A model generated the notes under the pieces. It ran no database searches. It worked only from the letters and a program-made list of their open reading frames with translations, and was not told where the DNA came from. The translations under genes were made by a program, and so were the position numbers. A stretch of 64,000 nt of DNA from positions 69,501 to 133,500 of the forward strand of contig NC_089990.1 in assembly GCF_036417845.1 (NCBI RefSeq), in the 5' to 3' direction. Positions 23,564 through 36,100 of this stretch are shown in pieces. This stretch comes from Apteryx mantelli (Eukaryota; Chordata; Aves; Apterygiformes; Apterygidae). Position 1 is the first letter of the stretch; every line of letters begins with the position of its first letter.

Positions 23564-26500
23564 AATTCTGTGTTTCGGTATCTGCAATGACAGAAAACAA
23601 GTAAAGCTGCTTAGGAGTTGACAAAAGGAGTTAATTAATGAAATATTTCTTCATTTAAATGTTGTTCCTCATCATAGATGTGTGCTCCCTGTAATCGCAT
23701 GTTTATTTATTTATGAAGAGCATGGTTCAGAGGACACTGAAGATGATGGAAAGATGCAGGGTCATAAGGGACTGAAAGAAGTCATTCACTTCATCCTTTC
23801 ACCCTATCTTCCTGATTCTATTGCTCCTGCTGAAATCAGCAGTCTTGGAATGGAGTATTTCCAGCACCAGGTCTTTAGTAGTCATTGCCATTTGGATAAT
23901 TATTGTTAAATAGTTCCCAAGTGTTTTTAATAAATGTTAGAATACCTTATTACTAAGTAATAGTTTTATTACCAGCAAAATTATACAGATGTTTTCAGTT
24001 TGGTACCATATGAACAAAATATAGATACTTTTGCCTCACTCATTCTCTGAATCACATTATCAGTTCTACTAGTCTGTCGTGACTGTGCTGAAAGAGGTCT
24101 TTTGGTAAGAAAACTTGGTTGCTTAGCAATGAGCATCAAGAGACAAATTTTTAAAGCTGCAGCATTCAGATTTCTGAGTTATAACTTCTTCAAATCAGAA
24201 ATTGGTAACTGCTTTCTTCTCATTCTGTAAATGTGTGTTCATATTTGGCTGTCATAGGGGGAGAATGTAACTCATACTAAAGAACCACTAAAAATTCAGC
24301 GATACCATGTTCTTGTTTACGATCTGTGATATGAGCTTTTATTCCACCTTTGAGAAAATTGTTTGAGGCACACTGACTCATTTCTCAGTTTTTGTAGTCA
24401 TCAGCTAAATCACACATTATTCATTTTATTTATCAATTTTTTAATGTTAGTTCTGGTTCTACTTATAAGTGGAATGTATATTTTTTAATTTGCCTCTGAT
24501 TGTATGATAATTCCTTAATACATTTATACTAACTTAAAGTGTGCAGTATAAACAATAACAAAATAAAGTGGAAAAAAAAAGTGTCTGCAAGTAGAATTCT
24601 GTAAACCAAAGAGTAGTGCTTTTTCCAGTAACTTTTTTGTGTGCAGGTAAGGCCAAACTGAGCATAAAGGCAGTAAGATAATAGAGAATTCTCAACAAAT
24701 CACCTTTTGCTCATGTAAGATACCCCTGGCGAAAGACTTTGCCTGAAAGCTGTCATTTTCTTCTACAAATTACATGAGCTGCTTGCACCAGATATAATGT
24801 AATCCATAGTTTACTCTTGCACTATTCTTAAACTGATACTAGAAGGAGCTGGACCGATAAAGATGTTGCATGGTTGCATACTAACTTTGTATACAAAGTT
24901 GAGATTATCACTTTCTCTCCTCGCTTTATCCTCCTCCTTCCATCCTTCCTGTAGTAAAGGGTCCCACAAAGTCCCAGTCCCATCATTGTTTCCTTTCAGT
25001 CCTTATTCTGTACCTTGTTGCTGTGGAGTTAATTCAAATGGCTTGAACTGTTCTCTCTGATTCACAAATTTCCCTTTCACTGATCTTCCCTCCTTTTGCT
25101 TAGACTTGTGTTTTGAATAGAATTTTGTGATTCCTCCTAAATGTTCAGCTACTAATTTAAACTGAAATTGTCTCAATAACGCTTTTGATCTTCTCACTCT
25201 CCTAGATTTGCGGGCCTGAAATTGAGGAATCCTCTTAGACTTGGCCATCATCTTAGACCCATACAGGCAGACTGCTTCTAAGATTTTTAAATATTATGGC
25301 CAGGAAGATGGCTGAGATTCAATCTTCCATTTCTCTTAATCTTCCAAAGATCTATCCAGGCTCACTTCATACTGAGATCCTTTCCTAAACTCCTTGTTTT
25401 TATGTATATATGTGCACACATGCATGTTACATGTGTGCTTTCTTTCACCTTGCCCTTTTTCCCTTAAAAATCTTTGCATTATCTCTCTTCCCTAGTGTAC
25501 CCAAAAAGCATGACCTTTCCAAACTACCTCGGCAAACAGTGAATTGAAACAATACCAAAATGTTTCATACAGTCTTTCTGCTGTTAAAGTTATTGCTTGT
25601 TTCATTCATTCACAGCCTCTCATCATAATTCTAGACTGCATTTTCTTTTGGGCAGGGACCAAGTGGTTAGAATAGAATAGGAATTGATTAAGATCCAAGG
25701 TACAGTTGTACTATCACTGCTAGATAATATAAATCACAAAGAAAAGAAATTTTTCTTTATTATCAGTGCTCCACTACAAGATGACATCCTTGAATTTCTG
25801 AAAAGTGCAGTCTGGAAAAAATTGCTGTACTATTGTAGCTTTGATCTTTTAGTCTAAATGCCAGTAAGTTAATTGCATGCATATGTTGCTGCTGACTGGA
25901 AGTTCTCTCAGAGATGTGGCACTGAATTTGATTGTTTTTAAGTATTACTTGTATGAAAGAAATGGTGAACTTTGTCATTTAAGGTGGGAAGCTGGAAGAA
26001 GATTAATAGCCAAGAGTTATTTTCATCTGGATGTGGAAAATATCAACAACTAAATGAACTTTTATTTTAAAGAAAGTTTTTTATTTTTGTATATCCTTTC
26101 TTTTAGATTGCATGTAGACAAATTATGTATATTACATACAGGCCATCACTTTAAAGTTAAGATACTCTCCTTACTCATTTTATTTTGCTGTAGAAAAATT
26201 TACTGGTGACTTGCTGATATGAAAAATTACAACTCTGTGACTTGATGCCATTATCAAAAAAGAGAGAGTTTAATATACATGGATTTAGCAGTTTCCTTTA
26301 CAATAAATGAAAGTGTGAAGGTTTAAGTGCACCGCATCAGGTATAGACACTTTGTAGTGGACACTTGTAATTCAAATGTTATGTTCTTTGCATTGTATTT
26401 TTGGTTTTTTTGTACTTTATTATATGTTCTTTTCAAGAATATTTAAAAGGCAAAATTAAAATTGTTCTGCACAAAATAATGTTTGTTATCTAGAGAAATA

Positions 26501-26850
26501 TGTGCAAGATTCAGAATAATATTTAACCTAATATTTAAGAATTGCAGTGTAGATGATATTGTGTATATTAAGAGTTTTGTTTAGTACTGGATCCAGTTTT
26601 TGCCATTAGAATCTTTTCTAACCTTTTTCTTATTTTGATGCTAGAAAATCATTTGGTTGTCATCTCAATCATTGTTCATTCAGTTGATAAAAAAACCTTC
26701 TAACAAAAATACTGTATGTAACAAATTACTTCGAAATCTCAAGTAGCAAAAATATAGATATTTATATACACATAACAATAAATGCATCTTGCTTGAATTT
26801 TCTAAAATAAGCTGTTAGCTTATGCAATAAAAAGCTTTTCTCCACACATA

Positions 26851-27080
26851 CAAAGGAGTACAGAGGAACAATGGCAGGTGGAGGAATCTGAATAATAACC
26901 TGACCCCTTACTCCCAGGCCCATCGCAGGAGAGCGATCGGTCCATAGGGGCTCATCTCTACAAACTCGAAGGAGCCCGGGGCACAATGGCAGGCAGGAGA
27001 ACCTCCAATAACCCAGTCAGAGTCCCTGTACTGGCCCCCCAGGGCTGTTCCAGGAGAGCCCTCAGCTCCACCAGTGGGGG
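26851..27080. repeat. Two tandem ~115-bp GC-rich copies
   Basis: The segment starting at 26851 (GGAACAATGGCAGGTGGAGG) recurs about 115 bases later (GGCACAATGGCAGGCAGGAG at 26980). Matching parts include CCAGG...GCAGGAGAGC against CCAGGGCTGTTCCAGGAGAGC, and AGGGGCTCA against GGGGGCTGA. The copies are diverged. Their GC content is far above the surrounding intron, so they probably entered with a mobile element next to the LTR-like block. Confidence 0.6.
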
Positions 27081-27178
27081 CTGACAAAGGGGGTTGACAA
27101 ATTACAATGAGTCAATGGGAGTGGCTCTCCGGATCATCTCACTGACTGACGGGGTTTACTGCCTGAGGGTATGAGACA

Positions 27179-27470
27179 TGTTATAGGATGCAGGGGAAGA
27201 GCATTTGGAGATTGCACAAGGATGTTTAGGGGAGGAACCAAAGGTTTTGGGTGGGGGGAGAGGGTGGGATCAAGGTGGTTTGGGGAGGAACAAGCATGGG
27301 AAAATAAAGGGTTAAGGGATAAAAGGGATCAGTTGCCTGTAAGCAGGTTGCCAGTCAGTATGCTTTTCTGCCCATGTCTTGTGCCTGATCAGCGCAGTCT
27401 GTCCTATCTTCTCATCAAACTCCATTTCTAACTATTTTTCTGAGTGAGGGGCTCTCTATTCTGTGTACAT
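27179..27470 (+). mobile_element. LTR-like fossil of an endogenous retrovirus (family unassigned)
   Basis: A ~290-base block bounded by TG (TGTTATAGG) and CA-like ends (TGTGTACA). It has AATAAA and GGATAAAAGGG words near 27303-27320, then a TGTCTTGTGCCTGATCAG...CATCAAACTCC segment of the kind seen in R/U5 regions of avian LTRs. No associated gag, pol or env reading was recognised, so it looks like a solo or partial LTR, clearly degraded and old. Boundaries and family are tentative. Confidence 0.4.
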
Positions 27471-27489
27471 GTGTCTGTATGGAGGTCTA

Positions 27490-27753
27490 AGTGCCAGCAC
27501 CTGGAGTCAGACCATGGGTCATAGCGGTCTGTGGTGCCAGCAACTGGAGTGAATGAGGGTATGCAAGTCAGTATGCGATTGCTAGCAAATATCAAGGTAG
27601 ACTAGTCGGCAAGTAGATTAAGTAGTTTCGTAGCCATGTATGTATGTATGTCTTTGGGAGTGGGACAACTGGGGGAATTGGCTACTGTAGGGACCAGGAG
27701 TTCCAGGCCAAGTGCTTTGAGAGATGGTAAGGTCTGGGGGTCAGCTGAGAGAT

Positions 27754-27791
<38 letters not shown>

Positions 27792-28250
27792 CTCTGTGCA
27801 GGAGGCAATGGGGGACAGTGAGGATCCAAGATCAACTACTGGATAAACTGCATGTCTAAGCCCAGTTATTGGAGGAATCTGCAGTGCGTGTGTGTGTTGA
27901 TGTATGTAAGGGAGTCTGAACCAGCTGCTGGAGTGGGGCTGCGGACCTTGGGGGCTAGCATGCCCAGGTGCCAACAGCTGGGGAGACCAGGCATCTGTGG
28001 CCAGCTACTGGATGGACTGTGCATCTAAGCCTAGCTACTGGGGGATCCATAGCATCTGCATGTGTGTGCATCTGTGAGTCAGAGGGTCTGTGCCAGCCAC
28101 TGGAGTGGGGCTGTAGCTGTCGGGGACTCGTATGTACAGGTGCCAGAAACCAGAGAGAACGGGGATCCAGGGGCCAGCTACAGGATAGACTGTCTAAGCT
28201 GAGCTACTGGAGGGATCCACATTGTATGTGTCTATGTATTTCCCACTAAT
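27490..28250. repeat. ~170-bp tandem repeat array with GT microsatellite
   Basis: A unit containing CAGCTACTGGATGGACTG, TCTAAGCCTAGCTACTGG, GGATCCA, a GTGTGT stretch and CCACTGGAGTGGGGCTG recurs. The CTACTGG landmark falls at 27836, 28005 and 28178, giving periods of 169 and 173 bases. More degenerate copies (GCCAGCACCTGGAGT, GCCAGCAACTGGAGT) extend the array left to about 27490. A pure GT run at 27757-27786 has expanded in one unit. It adjoins the LTR-like block and is interrupted on its right by a CR1 fragment. Confidence 0.75.
27757..27786. repeat. GT dinucleotide microsatellite
   Basis: About 14 GT units inside one member of the ~170-bp tandem array; probably polymorphic. Confidence 0.9.
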
Positions 28251-28256
28251 GGACCT

Positions 28257-28466
28257 TCACAGAATCGCTGAGGTTGGAAGGGACCTCTGGAGATCTAGTC
28301 CAACCCCCCTGCTCAAGCAGGGTCACCTAGAGCACATTGCCCAGGATTGCATCCAGGCGTGTTTTGAATATCTCCAGAGAAGGAGACTCCACAACCTCTC
28401 TGGGCAACCTGTTCCAGTGCTCCATCACCCTCACAGTGAAAAAGTTTTTCCTCATGTTCAGATGAA
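28257..28466 (-). mobile_element. CR1 LINE 3' fragment
   Basis: Reverse-oriented CR1 3' end. It begins CACAGAATCGCTGAGG and contains TTGGAAGGGACCTCTGGAG, CCCCCCTGCTCAAGCAGGG, CCTCTCTGGGCAACC and CACCCTCACAGTGAA. It sits at the right edge of the tandem array. Related GT-rich and CTGG-type sequence resumes after it, suggesting that CR1 landed inside the repeat block. Confidence 0.95.
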
Positions 28467-29980
28467 TTCATTCTGATCAACCAGAGAGGGAAACAAGATA
28501 AGGCCATTGGTGCTCTTTGTCTTTGTGTGAATGCTGAGTGTTTCTGTTAGTGTTGATCTGTGTGGCTGGCCATGTATATATGTATTGTATATGTGTGTTT
28601 GTGCATGTGCCTACTGGGAATACACATTCAGCCTTGCTATTGGTTGGACCTGGAGCTGTGACAGCCTTGCTTCTGTTCAGCTCCTGGATTCAGCAGCTCC
28701 CTAACAAACCATCATTATTTGGTACAGCATACAGAATCTATTTGACAAGTAATACTTAGGAATCTATAAGCAGCATAGGAAGTAGGAAACAATGCTAACA
28801 ACTATAAATGCATTTAAAAATGCTATATTAGATTAGGCTTCAATGGCAATAAATATAAACATAGTGGAACAAAGATGTCTTTTTATTTGAAGAGGAAGTG
28901 AGAGGAAGGCAAGACAAGCTGTTTACAAAATGCTTTATAAACCCCCCCAAACTTGCTCAGAAATGCATTAGAAATTGTAAGAACACTAAAAAATGAAGGA
29001 CTTGGATTTACTTAATGGCAAGATAAAACATTTATCTTATTCCTATCTGCATAACACCATTTCACTTTTACTGTGCGAAGATATAAAGAGCAGTGGCCAC
29101 AACTCTTGTATCTGAGGCAGAAAGAATCACGTCAGTATCTCATTCTTTCTATATTTCCCTGCAGCATTAAGCTTCTTCTTTTAAAAGAACTTTATGAACA
29201 ATTTATTTACTGTTTTTTATCAACAATTTCTTTAATTTGGCTCTTGTTAAGGAAACACCTGCACAGTTGGGATAGGTAGTGAATTCAAGACCCTCTGGGC
29301 TTAGATGCTCCAGAACATACAGAAAACTCATTTTCCTGATATGCCTACGTAATTGATGACTTTTATATTTGAAGACAAACCATATATTTCAATAAGAAGG
29401 GATAACTGAATGCTTATCGCATAGAGAGGTAATGATGAACTGCACTTAACTGGAAGTCAGAGTTAAACTGAGACCAAATGTGGTTTCAGACATAGAGTAG
29501 TAGAAAGCAGAAACCTCAGCTTTCCCATAATAGGGCATCTGAGCATTTTCAGGTAGCGGTACTGATTAAGTCTGGATTGTTGGCATTGACAAAGACAGTG
29601 CCTGACATGCTTGTTAGATCAAAATACTGACTTACTAAGCAGCTAGCCTCCTCTACAGGGATGTTATCTGTTCTGAAGTGAGCCTGGTCTCCAGAATAGG
29701 ATTACAGTTTTATTTAAAAAAAAAAACACCCCTGCAGTTTGAGGACAAGTAATCGTCACTTTCTGTAGCTATGCCTTTTCTGGGAGTTGAGCAGCTATAT
29801 TTACTTTCTACCATCTGAGGGTGATACTGGAGTTGGCACCAGCTTTTTGTTTTTCTCTTTTTTGGTAAAATGTCCTGTAAAGTACCGGTGCGTTAATGAG
29901 TTATAATAGGATCAGGGTCTACCTACCATGCCAAGGAGCTTGATTTTCTTTCTTTCTTTTTTTTTTCTTTTTCTCCCTAG

Positions 29981-30148
29981 GAACTCAATTTTTCTATCCC
30001 ACAGCTTGGAACATTAGCAGGACAGGGAAAATAGAAGGCATTTTCATCTGCTGACAAGATGGTCAAATTGGCCATCTGTGGCACCCCGGCACTAACCCTC
30101 CATGACCTTTAAGCAGAAGTCATGATAAAGGAAATGACGGCCATTCAG
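29981..30148 (+). other. Possible extra 5' UTR exon of ZC3H12B
   Basis: A long pyrimidine tract ending CTTTTTCTCCCTAG at 29980 is a textbook acceptor. 168 bases on, CAG followed by GTGAAC is a reasonable donor at 30148/30149. The enclosed sequence is more GC-balanced than its surroundings and includes an ATG with an 18-codon open frame. No protein is recognised. It may be an alternative non-coding exon of ZC3H12B or a chance pairing of splice-like words. Confidence 0.25.
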
Positions 30149-33100
30149 GTGAACATCTGTCATCCGAGGTCATACAAACCTTTCAAAATTTAACAGGATC
30201 TGCCCTAAACAGAGTTGTTTTTCTTTAAATAAAACTAGTTGGATGTAAACATATCTGAGGTAATATCTAGTCAAATAATTTTTTTGAGATCAATTTTTAT
30301 GTTAAAATGAACTCAATGTGATTTTTCAAAAGAAAAATACCTTAGACTTAATAAGGAGTTGTTATACTTTACAAATAATGATCATGAAATAATCTGTATA
30401 TTAATACTGTGGTTTTGTTGTTGTTATTTTGGCCTTCATATTATATTTATCTTGCTAATTCTCCCCTCTCATCTTCACCCGCCCCAAACTCCCCCTCCCT
30501 CCCCCCATCCCCCAGACTGGAAGGACAATACGTTAAAATCCAATTTAGTCTTTTAAAAGAGGAAGATTTTACTGAATAGTTTTTGTTTGTTTGTTTTTTC
30601 CCCTCACAGTCTTTGCTTATGTATTCATGCTGCTTCTTTTTTTTCATAGTAACTATCTGTAAAACAGACATACAAAAGAATACATTTTAATATGGAAAAC
30701 AGAGCTGAAGGCTATTTTCCTGTCTTTCCCTCCCTCATAACTACAGTTTCCATATTAGTACTCTGTAGGTCTTTCTTGCATCTCTGCTGCAGGTACATTT
30801 GTGCAGAAGGTTGTACTTGAACTGTCTATAACCTCAATGAATTGAATTTGAATTATGTATGAATTTTTAAATTTGAGCTTTATGTAGTGTAAGACTTGTA
30901 GCATATAGAGCTAGCTGGTGTAGGGACTGGCATCTGGATCGTAGTCTGTGGAGAGACAAGGTAAATCTATATCAATAACCAACTGGCTGGGAGTAGTTCT
31001 AGGGGTTACAGTAGGGTAGAGGTTAGACTGTTCAGGTCTGTGAAGAGATGAGGGAGAGACCATGGTGCCGTTTTTGTAGCTGAATGATGGTATTACAAGT
31101 CTGATTTCTAATCCAGATTATGTGAAGAAGGATGCTGGGTTAAGGTTTTGTTAAGTTAAGTTGCTGGGTTAAGTTGCTACTGCTGCTTTCTCTTTGCTCA
31201 GTTCTTCCTGCCACTATGTTTGCTGGCTTAGGAGCTACGCAACACTGCAACACTTCTTTCCCACTGACATTAACAGAGGGGAACTGTGGAAGTGGAAAAG
31301 CTTGGTCCTGTGCTGTAATGTTCTTTTAGTTTTGGTACTCCTGACCTGACAATGAGGTGAGCCTCATTATTTGAAAATCTTAAGGTTATGCATTTGGGAA
31401 CAAATCTTGCAATATCCCAAGTCTACAGAAGCAGCAGAACTGCTAAGTTGCACAGAGGGGTGACTGGATGAGTGCGAAGAGGCTTCTATGTAAGCTGATT
31501 GGTTTCTTAGGAGCTCTCTGATGGGGGGACAGGACTGTAAAGGTGGGCTCTGGAGACTGCCTGCCTCATTTTCTGGCAGCATGGCAGTTGATGAAAGAGG
31601 TTATCTAAACCATTTGACAAAAGTTGTGTCTCAAAGTTTGTTTTGTGTGCTAGGTGTTTAAAGAAAATAGGAAAAATTCTTACCTTTCCAGAGGTTACTG
31701 TGTGTAGATCCTATGTCTTTTTTGTGGAAGATATGTGATAGATCTTGGTAGAAACAGAGGGTAGTGGCTACGGTTGGTACAGACAGGACCTGTTGCCTTT
31801 TAGTGCTTCCATCACAGGATCCTAGCTAGATACAAAGAGGAGATTTCTATAAAAAACTTGTGATTTAGATTTTAATTGTTTGAAGATAACCAAAGATATT
31901 TTTAGCAGATTTATAATTACCACCTCAAATATTTGAGAGATAATGATGATCATTAGGTCACACACTGTATATTTTCCACTGCTATGCAAGAGAGGGATGA
32001 CACAGCTGAATTTCCCTCGTTAATGGCTTTCAACCAAAGGTTGACATGAGTGAAAAAAGGCAAGAAACTCCAAGATGAGTCACAGAAGTGGGCGTTTCCA
32101 TAGAGTGAGCTTTCATAACAGATATACCGATCTGTCATTAGCGGCCAAAGAATAGAAAACCCCAGCACTAGTCTGGCAGACAGCAGTCCTTCTAGATATA
32201 CAGTACCACTTCCCAACATGGATTGCATCTGCGCTGCTTTCTTTAGAAGCACAGCAGAAGTGAGTATGACAGCAGCAGTGATGGAATTTGTTCTTGGAGT
32301 GAATTTTCTTTGTTTGCTTTAAATAATTTTTAAATTCAGGATTATTTAGATGCCCAATCTAACTATATTCTTTTTGTTAAAAATAAGAGCTTACTTTCAG
32401 GGAAAGACAAATGATATTTGTGATAAATTGCTTATATGATATTAGATAACAGAAGGCTAGAGATACGTATGTGAAATTGAGACAATGCAACAAAATGGTG
32501 AAATCAGCTTATGTACAGATAAGATGTATTATTTTCCAGCTAAGAAGGAGAAAAAAAATTAAGAACAAAATTATATAGTTGCCATTTACAAAAAAAGTTG
32601 AAAAATCTAAATGCAGAAGTAATAGTGATATTGTTACCCAAATTATTTTATAACTTAAAAAAATCTTGGACTCTTTTTGAGTGAGTCTGGTTGCTTTCAC
32701 TTCCAATTGGCTTCTTATATCATACTCACAGTGCCTGGTAAGTTGCTGTAATGCTTAAGAAAAGTCAGAGTCATATGATTTTTTGGTAATATTTTACCTC
32801 TTAATGTGACATTCATGAAACCTAATGATGCACAGTTCATTAAATGGAAGCAGCATACTTTGCTTGTAGTTTACAGTAATACTGAAACACTTCTAAGTGA
32901 ATATAAATTTGGTCTTCTAATAATTGGTGTAAATGGATTACTTCTGGTAAAATTACTTGTTGAAATGAAAATAACAGAGAGGTTAACAATAACTCCTTTC
33001 TCTTCATCATAAATCTAAGGCTATTTTCAGTCTTAACAACTTTTGTCTGATCATTCTTACCAGGTTTCCATTGGCAAGGGGGTTAGGATCATTTGCTAGA

Positions 33101-36100
33101 AGTGGGAAAATAGTCATGATAGTATTAACAAAAGCCAAAACATTATTGTGACATTACAGTTAAAGAAATGATGATAACTTGGGAAAAAGAATGGAGATCT
33201 TTAAATTTGGACCAACAGAATCAAACTGTTCTTTGTTCAGTGCCAAAGCAATACAGTATCATAAATTTGGGCAAAAAGGTCTTAATGCAGATATTGTAAA
33301 ATGTTCCCTAGTTGGAATATTTTGGCATAGCTTCATTTATATAAGCTGAGGATGCAGTGTGTGGATAACTTCTTTCTTTTAATCTTCTTTTGTCACTATT
33401 TTTTATGCCCCATGTTTTAATTTTGACAAGATGCAAGGATATACATGAGTCCTAACTGAAGTCCACTCCAGATTAAGCTGATTAATAGCATCTATGCTGC
33501 CAAGTACAGTATTGTAAATATTATCATATATACTGTATATTTTATATATCTCATTATGTATATTGTTATTATTATTACTGCTATACTAGAGGAAATTACC
33601 TCAACTGAAAGTAAGGAGTACTATAATGAAAAATATATAAATATTTGGAGAAATACTCACTCAATGTATAATATTAAAGGACAAAAAGTGTCTGTTTTTA
33701 AAACCTAGCTAATCAAAACTGGCATTTCCATTCAAATGTAAGGAAGCAGTATATTTTGTGCTACTTGGATAACTGTGTTCCATATTGTATTAAGTATTTA
33801 GAACACAATTCTTATTTATTAAAAAATAGTCAGTGTTGGTTGACTCAGAATTCTGCCTTTTAGTTTTCAGATATGACTGATTACAATTTTCCTTAACTGG
33901 CTTGATTTCCAAAGGAAACTAGGCTTTTGCAGCGGTACTCTGTGTGTGTGTTTGCATGATACATACATCACACAAAGGGCATGAGCAATTGAGAGTCATT
34001 ACATCTGACACAGGAGTAGTTTTGAAGCTATTAATGCCTATGGATCAAGCTCGCCACCTTTGCCACCTATTTTTCTCTTTTTGGTTGCCCTAAGAATCAC
34101 CCTATTGTAGCTGAGGATCTTGCTGTTAATATGCATCCAAAGAAATTGTCATTTAGACATTCCTCCACATGACATGGAAACCAGGACTATATGACAGTTT
34201 CTGTAGGCTGTTAAGTCTCCTTTATCTCCAGAAAATAAACTAAACTGTTATGGTCAAGATGTTATCAGTTTTCTGCTACACCAGGAGAAAACTATTGAAA
34301 CGATAATTAATACAATCTTTTGTGTATATATATTTTTTATTTCCTATGTTTACATTTCAAAGTTGTTTACTGAAGTAAGATTAAATTTCAACTTCAGTGG
34401 CTATTTTGGAGTAGTTCCTCTTGTAGACCCTCTTATTGCAGAATGCTGCATACAGACAGAGAACTTCTGGTTTCCTTCTGTCAAAAAAATTCTAAATTTT
34501 TTTTAGAAGATTCTGATTTTATCTTCCTCAAAACTTTTTTTTTTACTGTGCAGTTGATGACAGGAATAATTCCCTCTTAGACAGTCTACCAGCTAACAGA
34601 TGAGCTGAATAGAATATACAAGATTTTCTCCAAAGCAAACAAATGTACCCTACATTTCAGCTGTAAAATCACAACTAAAATAGCTACGCAGAAATATGTT
34701 TTTGGGGAATTAGGAAGTGTCACTGGCAGTCACATAGGTCATTGTATCTGGATACATATCTACTATCTTCACCTATATGTAAATTTGCCAGAGCCAAGTG
34801 AGATGTATAACTGAAAAGCATAATTTAAAGTGGAGTTTTGTAGAATGTTATTGCTTGGCCTACTTAGGGTTATTAAATATTACTGCATAAATGTCTCACA
34901 GATAAATAAACTTTGCTTCACTTTCAAACTTTTTTTTGAGCCAATAGGGATCTGTCTTAGACAGCCTTTGATGTTTTGGTGGTTTTGATGATCAAGTTTT
35001 ATGACTCTTGTAGACCTGTTGTACTCTGAAATTCTCAGTAAGCAACAGAGAAACTCCAAGCAATGCAGGGGAATAGTTAAGGTAGCTTTCTGAGATGCAT
35101 GGTATATTGGAGCTGTGGTTTTTCGGCATCTGATTTCCTAAAAATGAAAGGATATGAAAACTCTGAATGAACAAGGTTTGACTTAGGCGTGCACTGGTTC
35201 TTCTTTCATTTTCTTTTGTGGCTCATAATGCTTAGTATAACGTCCTTACTGTTTTCAGCAAAATAGTGAAAACAAGGTTTTCATTTTAAAAATACTTTTA
35301 GGATGCAATATTGTATTTTTATACATTTGCTTTAGCTCACTATATTAATACTTGTTAGCACTTCCATGGTATTCTCTTGATTTCAGTGCCTGTTGAATAT
35401 CATTCTGTGGAACAATTTAAAATACTATTTTCAGGAAGAAAACCAAATAAATAATAAAATGGACAGTGTTAGATATGCTCTTCTAGCTACATTAGATGCA
35501 CATTCCCCTCCTGCCCCCCTCCAACAGATTTCAATACTTATATTTAGTCTCTAGATGTAGCATTACTATACATCAAGGGAGTAATACTGCTGTACGTTAA
35601 GGGAGTATTTCTCCTGTTATTTGCTGTTTTGGTAGACCACAGTAACTAAATAAGAGTCAATGTGGTCTCTTGGGGAGACAGGAGTAAGATTTTTTTTAAA
35701 AGCTTTTGAATACAAGTGTACTTGATAATGCTGTCTATATAAATAATTCACATACTTGGTTGAGTGCGTATGCTCTTTTGAGGAAGAGTTTATCTTCTTT
35801 TAACGCTTGCTCATAACCTGAAGGAGTGGAAGAGACATGAGAGGAATTGAAAAAGGTACATGAAAGAGATGTAAATTTATTCTAAGTGACACTAGTGACC
35901 AATACCCCCCCAAAACATGGATTACTCTTTCAGTTTTTCTGCTCCTTGTGGGTGCATAAGGAGCTCATTAGGAGAGGGCTCCTTTGGCCAAATGCTGTTC
36001 CTGTGCCAAAATCACACCTATTTTATGCCACAAAAACTCTCATAAGAATCCTGAGAAAAAGCTCTTCATGCATCCATAGCTTGCATCTGCAAAATTCTTC

